Assembly: GCA_913020155.1 (NCBI GenBank)
Contig: CAJWBA010000002.1
Location: 62,001 to 126,000 of the forward strand
From: an uncultured Flavobacteriales bacterium
Lineage (GTDB): Bacteria; Bacteroidota; Bacteroidia; Flavobacteriales; Flavobacteriaceae
Length of the DNA stretch: 64,000 nt
Reading direction: 5' to 3'
This document shows, in pieces, positions 27,408-36,503 of the stretch (the first letter of the stretch is position 1; every line of letters begins with the position of its first letter). A program made the position numbers and the translations under genes. Below the pieces are notes generated by a model. That model made no database searches. It was not told where the DNA came from and was given only the letters and a program-made list of their open reading frames with translations.

Positions 27408-28490
27408 TTAACTGAGATTAAAAATCTTGTACGATGATTGCGTTGTTTCTAAAGCTTGTAAGGTTCTTTCTTCATGGGTATCCGAAAGAAAGAGTTGTCC
27501 AAAGTGTTTGTTTTCTATCAATTGCATAATAAGACTGACACGTTGTTGATCGAGTTTATCAAAAACATCATCTAAAAGAACAATAGGAGCAACTCCTGCT
27601 TGTTTTTTTATGAAATCAAATTGAGCAAGTTTTAGTGCGATCAAAAAAGATTTTTGCTGTCCTTGACTTCCAAACTTTTTTATGGATTCTCCGCTAATTG
27701 AGAAAAATAAATCTTCTTTATGAATACCCGTACTGCTAAATTGTAACATGCGGTCTTTAGCTAGTTGGCTTTTTAGAAGTTCATCAAAAGATTTTTTTAG
27801 TAAGGTACTTTCATATGAAAGGGTGACTTCTTCTTGCGATTTACTTATGCTTTGATAATGTTGTTCAAAAATTGATGTAAACGTTTCTAGAAAGGTTTTG
27901 CGTTTTTCATGAATTGGAGTTCCCAAAGCAATCATTTGTTGATCGTAAATTTCTAATGTTTCTGAATCAAAAGTTTGATTCACAGCAAAATATTTTAAAA
28001 GGGCATTACGTTGACTTACAATTTTTGTGTAATCAAGTAAATTATTTAGATAAACGGGATCGGTCTGACCAATAACCCCGTCCATGAATTTTCGTCTGAT
28101 GCTACTTCCTTCATTAATTAGGTTCCGATCTGAGGGTGAAATGATCACAAGTGGCAATAGACCAATGTGGTCTGATATTTTTTCGTAAACCTTACCGTTT
28201 CGCTTAAGGGTTTTTTTATGCCCACGCTTGAGGCTACATAAGATTTTTTCGGTTCGTTCATTTTTTTCAAAAACAGCATCTAAAACAAAATAGTCTTTGT
28301 TGAATTGTATGTTCTGTACAGCAGTTGGATTAAAATATCCTTTAGCAAAACACAAATGGTAGATTGCATCTAAAATATTAGATTTTCCAACTCCATTATT
28401 TCCGATAAAACAATTGATACGCGTGTCGAATTCAAAGTTTTTGGAGGTAATATTTTTGTATTGGGTTAGCGAAAGGCTTTTTAGTTTCAT
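27408..28490 (-). CDS. recF: DNA replication and repair protein RecF
   Basis: RecF is an SMC-like ATPase that helps load RecA at gapped DNA. The 360-residue product has Walker A FIGNNGVGKSNILDAIYHL, the ABC signature-like GSQGQQKSFLIALKLAQ and Walker B PIVLLDDVFDKLDQQRV. I use ATG 28490 (MKLKSLSLTQYKNI); the GTG two codons upstream is unnecessary. Two TATCTTTG boxes lie upstream, one only 5 nt before the ATG and one 46 nt before. Confidence 0.95.
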   Translation of the reverse strand: MKLKSLSLTQYKNITSKNFEFDTRINCFIGNNGVGKSNILDAIYHLCFAKGYFNPTAVQNIQFNKDYFVLDAVFEKNERTEKILCSLKRGHKKTLKRNGKVYEKISDHIGLLPLVIISPSDRNLINEGSSIRRKFMDGVIGQTDPVYLNNLLDYTKIVSQRNALLKYFAVNQTFDSETLEIYDQQMIALGTPIHEKRKTFLETFTSIFEQHYQSISKSQEEVTLSYESTLLKKSFDELLKSQLAKDRMLQFSSTGIHKEDLFFSISGESIKKFGSQGQQKSFLIALKLAQFDFIKKQAGVAPIVLLDDVFDKLDQQRVSLIMQLIENKHFGQLFLSDTHEERTLQALETTQSSYKIFNLS

Positions 28491-28536
28491 GAACACAAAG
28501 ATAAAAACTTAGAGCTTCCCGATTAGAGTTTTTTAA

Positions 28537-28544
28537 CAAAGATA
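28537..28544 (-). promoter_or_regulatory. Candidate -7 box of recF (distal of two)
   Basis: The minus strand reads TATCTTTG, a TAnnTTTG match. A second identical box at 28496-28503 lies only 5 nt from the recF ATG and would give a nearly leaderless transcript. Neither has a TTG at the normal -33 spacing; both are weak predictions without transcript data. Confidence 0.35.
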
Positions 28545-28644
28545 TAAATATGTGTTTAGAAGATAATTTCAATTTTCAGCTTATCTAGAATTACTAGATT
28601 AATAAAAGTATTAATAGCTTTAGAGTTGTGAATTCTTCTTAATT

Positions 28645-30696
28645 TTGAAAAAAAAGCATTTGAAAAATTTCTTGTATATCTTCCTTTTTTCTTTGGGAAG
28701 TCAGTTTCCTATTTTTGCCCAAATTGATTCTTTACAGACCGTTAAATTAGAAGTCGTTGAGGTTTCTGTAGCCAGATATGATCACCCGATTAATTCATCA
28801 ACTTGGTCTGTCTCTAAATTGGATTTTAAAGATTCTCAAAAACAAATTCAACAGTTGTATTTCAGTGATTACCTCAATGGTGTTCCGGGTTTATTTACTT
28901 TGAATAGTAATAATTTTTCTCAAGATTTAAGAATTTCAATTAGAGGGTTTGGTTCTCGAGCTGCTTTTGGAATTCGGGGGATAAAAATTTTGGTGGATGG
29001 TATTCCCGAAACTACTCCTGATGGTCAGGGACAAATTGACAATTTGTCTTTGGGAAGTATCGAGTCTGTTGAAGTTATTCGGGGGCCTGCATCCATACTT
29101 TATGGGAATGCTTCAGGGGGAGTAATCAGCATACAAACTCAGAGTGAATTGGATCGTAATTATTTGAAAACAGGAATAACGATGGGTGCCTATGGGATGC
29201 AGGACATTCAAATAGGAGCTGGAGTTAAGAAAGAAAAAACGTCACTCATTTTACTAGCCAATAGAATGAAGACCAATGGATATCGAGTACACAGCGGTTT
29301 TAAAAGTAGTGGACTAAATGCCCGAATAAAACATCGATTCAATCAAAAGGCTGAATTGAATGTGTTGTTGAATTTTACAGATAGCCCAATAGCCGAAGAC
29401 GCTGGGGGTCTGAATTTTGAAGCAACACAAACGCAACGTTTCCAGGCTCGAGACCGCAATATTCAGTTTATGACTCAAGAGGCTGTTCAGCAATTTAAAT
29501 CGGGTATTTCTTTTAGCCAGCAATGGAATTCTAGGTTTTCTTTTTCTACTTATGGTTTTTATGCTACCCGAGCTTTTAATACATCATTGCCTTTTGAGTT
29601 TGGAGGACAAGTTGAATTGGATCGAGTGTATTTTGGGCAAGGGTCTCAACTCAGTTTTCAAGGGGGAACATCATTTCGACATCAAGTTCAATTGGGTTAC
29701 AGTTGGGCAAGCCAATCGGATCACCGAAAACGCTTCATGAACATGCAAGGGGTTCGAGGGGATCTTACCTTAGATCAATACGAAAAATTTGATGCATTGG
29801 GCTTCTATCTGTTGGATGAACTTTCTTTTGGAAATTTAAAAATTGTTGCAGGATTTCGATATGACACCAACAAACTAGAAGCTTCAGATCGGTACTTGGC
29901 TAATGGGAATGATAGTGGATCACTTTCTTTGAATGCTTGGAGTTCTTCTCTAGGAGTCAATTATCAGTTGAATGAGAAGCAATATTTGTTTGCATCTTCT
30001 GGAACAAGTTTTGAAACCCCTGTTTTGAGTGAATTATCGGCAAATCCGATAGGGATGGGAGGTTTTAACACCGATTTGTCTCCCCAAAAAGCAAGAAATA
30101 CAGAGCTTGGATTTCGTTCAATTGGACAAAAATCACAATTTGAAGTTGTCTTGTTTAACACCCAAACCAAAAATGACCTTGTTCCCTATGAATTAGAAGC
30201 ATTTCCCGATCGAAATTTTTATAGGAATGCTGGGAAGACCAATCGCAAGGGCTTGGAGGTTTCTTATTCATTGAAAAGATCCGTCTATTTGGAAACAAAA
30301 ATTTCTTACACTTATTCAGATTTTACTTACGAATCTTTTGAAAAACCCAATGGCGATTTTAGTGGAAACCAACTCCCTGGAATACCAAAACACATGTTTT
30401 TTGTTCAATCAAATTTCACTAAAGGAAATTGGAAAGTTGTTTTTAATAGTCGTTTCCAAAGCAGTCTATTTGCCGATGATTCAAATGAAACGAAAGAAGA
30501 TTCTTATTTACTTTCTAACTTAAACATGAGTTATGTTATTAAGAGGGGAAATTTGGTTTGGACTCCTTTTTTTGGTATCAATAATATATGGAATTCTATC
30601 TACAACGATAATATTCGAATAAATGCTTTTGGAGGGCGTTATTATGAACCTGCTCCAACACGACATATTTATTCTGGGTTACGTTTAACTTTGTAG
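28645..30696 (+). CDS. TonB-dependent outer-membrane receptor
   Basis: This 683-residue protein has a signal peptide (LKNFLYIFLFSLGSQFPIFAQ), a plug domain (LRISIRGFGSRAAFGIRGI, IESVEVIRGPASILYGNASG) and a 22-strand-like beta barrel ending GGRYYEPAPTRHIYSGLRLTL, with an aromatic end typical of outer-membrane insertion. The length suits a siderophore, vitamin or metal receptor; substrate unknown. No ATG precedes the signal peptide: an in-frame TAG stands at 28621, and starts are TTG 28645 or TTG 28660. The first lies inside a TAATTTTG promoter-like sequence, so 28660 is a real alternative. It is divergent from recF with no SusD neighbour. Confidence 0.9.
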   Translation: MKKKHLKNFLYIFLFSLGSQFPIFAQIDSLQTVKLEVVEVSVARYDHPINSSTWSVSKLDFKDSQKQIQQLYFSDYLNGVPGLFTLNSNNFSQDLRISIRGFGSRAAFGIRGIKILVDGIPETTPDGQGQIDNLSLGSIESVEVIRGPASILYGNASGGVISIQTQSELDRNYLKTGITMGAYGMQDIQIGAGVKKEKTSLILLANRMKTNGYRVHSGFKSSGLNARIKHRFNQKAELNVLLNFTDSPIAEDAGGLNFEATQTQRFQARDRNIQFMTQEAVQQFKSGISFSQQWNSRFSFSTYGFYATRAFNTSLPFEFGGQVELDRVYFGQGSQLSFQGGTSFRHQVQLGYSWASQSDHRKRFMNMQGVRGDLTLDQYEKFDALGFYLLDELSFGNLKIVAGFRYDTNKLEASDRYLANGNDSGSLSLNAWSSSLGVNYQLNEKQYLFASSGTSFETPVLSELSANPIGMGGFNTDLSPQKARNTELGFRSIGQKSQFEVVLFNTQTKNDLVPYELEAFPDRNFYRNAGKTNRKGLEVSYSLKRSVYLETKISYTYSDFTYESFEKPNGDFSGNQLPGIPKHMFFVQSNFTKGNWKVVFNSRFQSSLFADDSNETKEDSYLLSNLNMSYVIKRGNLVWTPFFGINNIWNSIYNDNIRINAFGGRYYEPAPTRHIYSGLRLTL

Positions 30697-30700
30697 ACGT

Positions 30701-31249
30701 TTATTCCTCAGTAAAATGACTTGTTCGTTTTAGTTTTGAAAGTCGTTCTTTGTTGTAGGCTTCTGATTTTCAAAAAGGAATGGATAGGGATTTCCAATTT
30801 TCTCTTATAATCATTTTTCCAATAAAAACTATTTGACCCACATGATAGCTATAATGGCACAATAGTCGGTTCAATAGCTGCCCGAACGCTCTGTCCCACA
30901 TTCCTTATGAATAACTCTTTTTCTAAATCTTTTTGACTTAACCCTTCTAAGGCATGAAACAAACAAGAACAGCCCGACTCCAAGAGTTTAAGAAGTTCAT
31001 TTTTGGTTTTTTGAGGCTCAATAAATTCCTGATCTCGATTTCTCCATTTTTTTCTCCATCAGAATTTAGGAAATCGGTCCAACGAGATTGCATATTTCCA
31101 TTAAGATGTTTTATAATTAAAACAATACTAGTTGAATTTGAGTTCGGTTTCCAAAGGATTTATTTTTCATTCAGTTGTTTAAAAGTAATGTCTCCAACTG
31201 ATTTGTAATAAAAAAATTCCTTTTGTATATTTTTGATTTTTTTTAACAT
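30701..31249 (-). pseudogene. Decayed DUF1572 (DinB superfamily) gene
   Basis: No intact ORF exists, but a minus-strand translation with two frame changes reads as a DUF1572 protein. It starts MLKKIKNIQKEFFYYKSVGD, has FKQLNE then an in-frame TAA, continues IIKHLNGNMQSRWTDFLNSD, shifts frame in a run of seven A's to WRNRDQEFIEPQKTKNELL, shifts again after GQSVRAAI to CHYSYHVGQIVFIGK and NWKSLSIPF, meets a TGA, and ends HFTEE. The conserved GNMxSRWTDFL and YHVGQIV blocks identify the family. The total span of 183 codons is normal for it. Two frameshifts and two stop substitutions mean it is dead. Confidence 0.7.
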
Positions 31250-31270
31250 TTTAAAGGCCTTGTTTTGATT

Positions 31271-31300
31271 AAAAAAACCTAAAAAAACCTAAAAAAATCT
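31271..31300. repeat. Three phased 10-bp A-tract repeats
   Basis: The plus strand has A7CCT, A7CCT, A7TCT in direct succession, so an A-tract starts every 10 bp, one helical turn. Such phasing is known to bend DNA. It lies about 155 bp upstream of the TPR-like gene at 31455, in a gap otherwise free of genes between the DUF1572 relic and that gene. Confidence 0.75.
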
Positions 31301-31427
31301 ATGAATAAGCACTTTTTTAGTAGCGGATTTTCCTTAAAAATGTTAAGTATAAAGATAAGAAAAAATTAAAATTATTGTTTTCTTTTAAAATATAAAAAAT
31401 GAGCTTTATGAATTAGAATAAAAAGGT

Positions 31428-31435
31428 TATTTTTG
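31428..31435 (+). promoter_or_regulatory. Candidate -7 box for the TPR-ribH operon
   Basis: TATTTTTG matches TAnnTTTG and ends 19 nt before the ATG at 31455. No clear TTG -33 element is visible. It would drive the TPR protein, ribH and possibly the small protein and mutL. Confidence 0.35.
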
Positions 31436-31454
31436 GGGACTTTAAAAAACTACG

Positions 31455-32219
31455 ATGGCCACATACAAAAAACGCGGAGCAAAAAAATCAGTAACTAAGG
31501 CTGAAGTTAGCGAAAATCAAACGGATAGTACAACAGCTGAGGTATTTGAAACACTCGATACATCAGCATCTAAGGCAGAAGAGTTTGTTGCAAAGTATCA
31601 AAACGTAATTTTGATTGTAATTGGTGTTGTGACAGTTGGAGTTTTGGGTTCTTTGGGATATCAATCTTTTATAGTTGAACCGACTTCTAAAGAAGCTATT
31701 GGGGAATTGAACCAAGCACAATATTATTTTAATCTAGCGGTTAATGGACAAGATAGCGATTCACTTTATGCTCGCTCGATTCGAGGTGGAGAAGGAAAGT
31801 ATGGTTTTAAGGATATTATTGAAAACTACAGTGGTACTCCTGCTTCAGATCTTGCATCATTTAGTGCAGGAATGGCCTACCTCAACATGAAAGATTACAA
31901 TATGGCCATAGAGTATTTGAAGGACTTTAGTTCAGATGATATTTTGTTGAGTGCTATTGCCAACGGTTCTATTGGAGATGCACATGCACAACTCGAACAA
32001 GAGGATGATGCACTGGATTATTACATCAAAGCGATCAAGGCTAGTGAAAACGACTACACAACTCCTAAATATTTATTTAAAGCTGGATTGCTAAGCAGTA
32101 ATTTAGAAAAAAACAGTCAAGCACTATCTTACTTTAAGCGTATTAAAGACGAATATCCAAATTCTACTGAGGCTGTTCAAGTGGACATTCAGATCGGACG
32201 TTTAGAAAACCTTAAATAG
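31455..32219 (+). CDS. Single-pass membrane TPR protein
   Basis: The 254-residue product has a Lys/Thr-rich cytoplasmic N-terminus (about 50 residues), one transmembrane helix (VILIVIGVVTVGVLGSLGY) and a soluble C-terminal region with TPR-like units such as FSAGMAYLNMKDYNMAIEYLKD and DALDYYIKAIKASENDY. This layout resembles the YfgM/ancillary SecYEG family TPR proteins; the partner is not determined. It is followed by ribH at 5 bp. Confidence 0.8.
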   Translation: MATYKKRGAKKSVTKAEVSENQTDSTTAEVFETLDTSASKAEEFVAKYQNVILIVIGVVTVGVLGSLGYQSFIVEPTSKEAIGELNQAQYYFNLAVNGQDSDSLYARSIRGGEGKYGFKDIIENYSGTPASDLASFSAGMAYLNMKDYNMAIEYLKDFSSDDILLSAIANGSIGDAHAQLEQEDDALDYYIKAIKASENDYTTPKYLFKAGLLSSNLEKNSQALSYFKRIKDEYPNSTEAVQVDIQIGRLENLK

Positions 32220-32224
32220 TATTT

Positions 32225-32707
32225 ATGGCAACGGTTAATTCTAACTTATCCGTTTATGACCCCGGACAACTGCCTTCGGGTGAAGATTTATTGGTAGCTC
32301 TTGTTGTTTCTGAATGGAATACTCAAATTACTGAATCACTTTTTGAGGGAGCTTATGATACCTTGCGAAACCATAAAGTTGAGGAGAAGAATATTTCCCG
32401 AATTAATGTCCCGGGAAGTTTCGAGTTGATTTACGGAGCAAAACATGCCCAATCTAAAGGCTTTGATGTTGTTATTGTAATTGGAAGTATGATTCAAGGC
32501 GAAACCAAGCATTTTGATTTTGTTTGCCAAGGAGTATCTCAAGGAATAAAAGATTTAAATATTCAATCTAAGATTCCTGTGATTTTTTGTGTTTTAACAG
32601 ACAACACGCTTCAACAAGCTATTGATCGATCTGGTGGTCAGTTTGGTAACAAAGGTATTGAGGCTGCTGTTGCTGCACTTAAAATGGCTTTTCTTTCCAA
32701 ACAATAA
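32225..32707 (+). CDS. ribH: 6,7-dimethyl-8-ribityllumazine synthase
   Basis: RibH condenses 5-amino-6-ribitylaminouracil with 3,4-dihydroxy-2-butanone 4-phosphate in riboflavin synthesis. The 160-residue product contains VSEWNTQITESLFEGAYDTL, VPGSFELIYGAK, VIGSMIQGETKHFDFV with the catalytic His and GVLTDNT-like CVLTDNTLQQAIDRSGG. It is the second gene of a plus-strand operon; no other riboflavin genes are near. Confidence 0.95.
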   Translation: MATVNSNLSVYDPGQLPSGEDLLVALVVSEWNTQITESLFEGAYDTLRNHKVEEKNISRINVPGSFELIYGAKHAQSKGFDVVIVIGSMIQGETKHFDFVCQGVSQGIKDLNIQSKIPVIFCVLTDNTLQQAIDRSGGQFGNKGIEAAVAALKMAFLSKQ

Positions 32708-32792
32708 GTTTTCAACATTTCACTTAGTTCTGAGGAATCAAATTTGGATTTTAGTAAAATCAATGTATTTTTATGTTTTAAGGGAAATGCTA

Positions 32793-33083
32793 ATGTTCAA
32801 AACAAATCTTTTTAAAGTTAATCGAAATAAACGTTACAATTACACACCTCGATATTATCAAGGCAAAACGATTGAAAACCTTTATGATTTTGATTCTAAG
32901 TTTGTAAAATACCGTGAGACATACAATTCCAATGATTTAGGGAAGAAATGGGAAGAGGCGCGTTTGGATAGTCGAAACCGTTCCAATCGGTCAGTTAATC
33001 CTACATTATTGGTTGTTATAGCGGTTTTATGCCTTATTTTTTTGTGTATTATTGATTTTGATTTATCAATCTTTTCTACCTAA
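32793..33083 (+). CDS. Small membrane-anchored protein, function unknown
   Basis: The real coding part is about 96 residues from ATG 32793 (or ATG 32787); the track's 153-residue ORF starts inside ribH in another frame. It opens with basic FKVNRNKRYNYTPRYYQG, contains a charged middle and ends with one hydrophobic helix (NPTLLVVIAVLCLIFLCIIDF). I recognise no domain. Similar small proteins sit before mutL in Flavobacteria as far as I recall. The ATG of mutL is 3 bp after its stop. Confidence 0.65.
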   Translation: MFKTNLFKVNRNKRYNYTPRYYQGKTIENLYDFDSKFVKYRETYNSNDLGKKWEEARLDSRNRSNRSVNPTLLVVIAVLCLIFLCIIDFDLSIFST

Positions 33084-33086
33084 CCC

Positions 33087-34880
33087 ATGGGAGATGTCAT
33101 AACATTATTACCGGATCATGTGGCTAATCAGATTGCGGCTGGAGAGGTTGTTCAACGGCCAGCCTCTGTTGTCAAAGAGTTGTTGGAAAATGCCATTGAT
33201 GCAGATTCTAGTTATGTTCATTTGATTATCAAGGAGGGAGGAAAAACACTCATTCAAGTTATTGATGACGGAAAAGGGATGAGTATTACAGATGCTCGAA
33301 TGGCATTTGAGCGTCATGCAACCTCTAAAATAAAATCAGCTTCTGATCTTTTTGAATTACACACCAAGGGATTTAGGGGTGAAGCTTTGGCATCTATTTC
33401 TGCCGTTGCCCATGTTGAAATGTTGACCCGTACCTCAGAAGACGAAGTAGCTACCCAAATAAAAATTGTTGGAAATGATATTCAAGAACAAGAACCCGTT
33501 GTTGCTTCCAAAGGAACTTCTATTGCGGTTAAGAATTTGTTTTTTAACATTCCTGCGCGAAGAAATTTTTTAAAATCCAATGCTGTTGAATTACGACACA
33601 TTATTGATGAATTTCATAGGGTCTCCCTAGCTCATCCACAAATTGCATTTACTTTTTTTCAAGGAGGGAACGAGATATTTGACTTACCGGCAACCAACCT
33701 GCGAAGAAGAATCAGTCATATTTTTGGTTCTAAGATGGATGAAAAGCTAGTTCCAGTTGAAGAATCAACATCGGTCTCATCTGTTTCTGGATTTGTTTTA
33801 AAACCAGCTGCTGCTAAGAGAACACGTGGGCATCAATTTTTCTTTGTAAATAACAGATTCATTAAAAGCCCATTTATGCATCACGCCATTATGAACGCTT
33901 ATGAAGGTTTACTGGCTGAGGGAACTGTTCCTGGTTATTTTATCTTTTTTAATCTAGATCCCAAGACTATTGATATTAATATTCACCCAACTAAAACAGA
34001 GGTTAAGTTTGAAGATGAACAAAGTTTGTATGCCATTTTACGGTCTTGTGTAAAACACAGTCTGGGTATGTTTAGTGTTGCACCAACGCTAGATTTTGAT
34101 CGCGATCCCAATTTGGATATGCCCTACAATCAAATCACAAAACAAGCTGAAACCCCAAATTTAGAAGTAGATTCCAACTTCAATCCGTTCAAAAATCCAG
34201 ATGCACCTCGTTTTTCAAAACCCAAAGAAGCCAGTTGGGAAAGTTTGTATGTACAAGTTGAATCTCAACCAGTCCCCAAACTTTTAGAGCATGAAAGCAT
34301 TGAAGGTAAAAGCTTCGATGCTGTAAAACTTTTTCAATTGATGAATCGTTTCATCGTAAGTTCTATTGGGTCAGGACTTTTAATAATTGATCAACAACGA
34401 GCACATGAGCGAATTTTGTATGAGCAATTTTTAAAAACGATTACTCAAAAACAAACTGCAAGTCAGCAATTATTATTTCCATATTCATTAGAATTGAACC
34501 CTAGTCAACAAGTATTTTTGTATGATTTAGAGGATGTTCTTTCGGAAGCAGGTTTTGTTTTTGAACGGAATTCAAAAACGGATATCATCATAAAAGGGAT
34601 TCCAGTTTCTAGTTCTGAGAATGAAATTCCATATATTTTTGAAAATCTATTTGCTTCATTAGAAAGCGATTTACCTGCCGATAGTTTTAGTCAATCTGAT
34701 GTGTTGTCTAAATCTTTAGCCAAAACCTTATCAATCAAAAGGGGTGTACCTATGAAACCCGAGGAACAACGGGGACTTTTAGATGATTTATTTGCATGTA
34801 AAGAAACTCAAGTATCTCCATTTAATCAACAGATTTTTGTTACTTTAACTCAAGAAGAACTAGAAAAAAAATTGAATTGA
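33087..34880 (+). CDS. mutL: DNA mismatch repair protein MutL
   Basis: The 597-residue protein has the GHKL ATPase motifs VANQIAAGEVVQRPASVVKE, ENAIDADSS, IDDGKGM, FERHATSK and GFRGEALASI. A linker (about residues 345-405) and C-terminal dimerisation domain follow. The C-terminal sequence reads DQQRAHERILYE at the position of the endonuclease motif DQHAxxE, so its His is replaced by Gln, and the terminal segment ACKETQVSPFN does not carry the usual C-P-H-G-R-P motif; endonuclease activity is therefore doubtful. The start of rhomboid 1 overlaps its stop by one base (TGATG). Confidence 0.95.
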   Translation: MGDVITLLPDHVANQIAAGEVVQRPASVVKELLENAIDADSSYVHLIIKEGGKTLIQVIDDGKGMSITDARMAFERHATSKIKSASDLFELHTKGFRGEALASISAVAHVEMLTRTSEDEVATQIKIVGNDIQEQEPVVASKGTSIAVKNLFFNIPARRNFLKSNAVELRHIIDEFHRVSLAHPQIAFTFFQGGNEIFDLPATNLRRRISHIFGSKMDEKLVPVEESTSVSSVSGFVLKPAAAKRTRGHQFFFVNNRFIKSPFMHHAIMNAYEGLLAEGTVPGYFIFFNLDPKTIDINIHPTKTEVKFEDEQSLYAILRSCVKHSLGMFSVAPTLDFDRDPNLDMPYNQITKQAETPNLEVDSNFNPFKNPDAPRFSKPKEASWESLYVQVESQPVPKLLEHESIEGKSFDAVKLFQLMNRFIVSSIGSGLLIIDQQRAHERILYEQFLKTITQKQTASQQLLFPYSLELNPSQQVFLYDLEDVLSEAGFVFERNSKTDIIIKGIPVSSSENEIPYIFENLFASLESDLPADSFSQSDVLSKSLAKTLSIKRGVPMKPEEQRGLLDDLFACKETQVSPFNQQIFVTLTQEELEKKLN

Positions 34881-35620
34881 TGGGAAGAATTACCGATACC
34901 ATAAAACACTTACTGATCATCAACGGAATTTTTTTCCTAGCGGTCAATCTTTTAGGCGATGAAGCTTACAATTGGTTTGCATTACACTATTTTAAAAACC
35001 CTCGCTTTGAATTTTGGCAGCCTCTTACTCATATGTTTATGCATGGAAGTTTTAACCATATTTTATTCAATATGTTTGGATTGTACATGTTTGGTTCTCC
35101 TCTAGAGCAGTTGTGGGGCAAAAATAAATTCATCTTTTTTTACTTATCTGCTGGTTTTGGTGCTGCAATAATTCAATTATTTGTCTATCACTTTCAATTT
35201 AGTTCGGTTTACTCAGAGTTGACAAGTTTAGGTTATGGTCGAGACGCAATTGAAACAATTCTCAACAGCGGACAATATCGTAGTTCAATATTAGATAGTA
35301 TTGGTGAAGATCAATTGTCTGGATTTTACCAATCTTATTATGCCTCAATGGTTGGTGCCTCTGGTGCCTTGTATGGTATTTTAGTTGCTTTTGCAATGTT
35401 GTTTCCTAATGCCGAGTTGTTTTTGATGTTCATTCCTGTTCCCGTTAAAGCTAAGTATTTGATTCCTTTTATGATATTGGGCGACCTTTTCTTTGGATTT
35501 AGTTCTTTCTCAATTGGACCTATTGCTCACTTTGCTCACTTGGGAGGAGCAATAACGGGTTTTATTATGATGCGTTATTGGAAAAGGGGTCAGTTCAATA
35601 AAAACAGATGGGACTTATGA
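34880..35620 (+). CDS. Rhomboid-family intramembrane serine protease 1
   Basis: The 246-residue product has about six membrane segments and the rhomboid motifs HGSFNHILFNM (oxyanion-hole His and Asn), GASGALYGILVAFA with the nucleophile Ser, and AHFAHLGGAITGF with the catalytic His. A roughly 60-residue loop (YSELTSLGYGRDAIETILNS) separates the early and late membrane segments. The substrate is unknown. ATG 34880 overlaps the mutL stop by one base; the track's TTG 34877 is unnecessary. It forms a pair with rhomboid 2. Confidence 0.92.
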   Translation: MGRITDTIKHLLIINGIFFLAVNLLGDEAYNWFALHYFKNPRFEFWQPLTHMFMHGSFNHILFNMFGLYMFGSPLEQLWGKNKFIFFYLSAGFGAAIIQLFVYHFQFSSVYSELTSLGYGRDAIETILNSGQYRSSILDSIGEDQLSGFYQSYYASMVGASGALYGILVAFAMLFPNAELFLMFIPVPVKAKYLIPFMILGDLFFGFSSFSIGPIAHFAHLGGAITGFIMMRYWKRGQFNKNRWDL

Positions 35621-36486
35621 ATACTTTTAATAACTTTAAATATAAATTTAAAAGATTTTCAATTGCTGAAAAACTGATTGTAGTTAATGTCTTTTTTTTC
35701 GTTGTTCCTTTCTTTCTTCAAACTCTTTTTTATCTTTTTAAAATCCCAAGTGCATCTTTTTTTTCATGGTTTGAATTGCTTCCAAATCTCGATTTGATTT
35801 TCTATCGTCCATGGACGCTAATAACTTATGGTTTTTTGCATGGAGGTTTTAGTCATATTCTTTGGAATATGTTACTTCTATTTTTTGCATCTCGCTTGTA
35901 CTTGAATTTATTTTCGGAGAGGCAGTTTCTTAAAAATTTTTTTCTTGGAATTATTACAGGAGGTTTAGTTTTTTTAATAAGCTACAATGTGTTCCCGGTT
36001 TTTAATGGAATATTTCCGCCATTGGTAGGGTCTTCGGCTGGGGTTATGTCAATTTTAATTTTTGTTGCAACCTACACTCCCAATCAAGAGGTTAGAGTTG
36101 TTTTCTTTAATATCAAACTACAGTACATTGGAATTGCGCTAGTGATTCTCGATGTTCTTCAAATACCCAATGGAAATGCTGGTGGTCGATTAGCTCATTT
36201 GGGCGGTGCTTTAATTGGTTTTATCTATGCAAATCAATTGCAAAAAGGGAATGATATTGGTGCTGTTTTGGACCGTATGTGGGGTTATGTTAATTCATTT
36301 TTTGTTCTAAATAAAAAGAACAATTTGCGAACCGTTCATCGGTCAAAAAATAGGTCAAAACAAAATCCTAGTAATTTGCAGCAAGAAGAAATTGATACAA
36401 TTCTTGATAAAATAAGTAAATCGGGTTATGAGAGTCTAACACAAAAAGAAAAAGACTTTTTATTTAAAGCAGGGAAAAATAATTAA
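35617..36486 (+). CDS. Rhomboid-family intramembrane serine protease 2
   Basis: This 289-residue protein starts at ATG 35617, which overlaps the stop of rhomboid 1 (ATGA); ATG 35608 is the alternative. The membrane domain has HGGFSHILWNMLLL, LVGSSAGVMSI with the nucleophile Ser, and AHLGGALIGFIYA with the His, so it looks catalytic. A basic, Asn-rich C-terminal tail of about 70 residues (KNRSKQNPSNLQQEEIDTI) is extra and resembles the tails of other Bacteroidota rhomboids. Substrate unknown. Confidence 0.9.
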   Translation: MNTFNNFKYKFKRFSIAEKLIVVNVFFFVVPFFLQTLFYLFKIPSASFFSWFELLPNLDLIFYRPWTLITYGFLHGGFSHILWNMLLLFFASRLYLNLFSERQFLKNFFLGIITGGLVFLISYNVFPVFNGIFPPLVGSSAGVMSILIFVATYTPNQEVRVVFFNIKLQYIGIALVILDVLQIPNGNAGGRLAHLGGALIGFIYANQLQKGNDIGAVLDRMWGYVNSFFVLNKKNNLRTVHRSKNRSKQNPSNLQQEEIDTILDKISKSGYESLTQKEKDFLFKAGKNN

Positions 36487-36503
36487 AACTCCACAATGAC
36501 AAA

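Noticed and set aside
32622-32792. N-terminal extension of the 153-aa ORF
   Set aside because: This part overlaps ribH in another frame; only the part from about 32793 has protein character.
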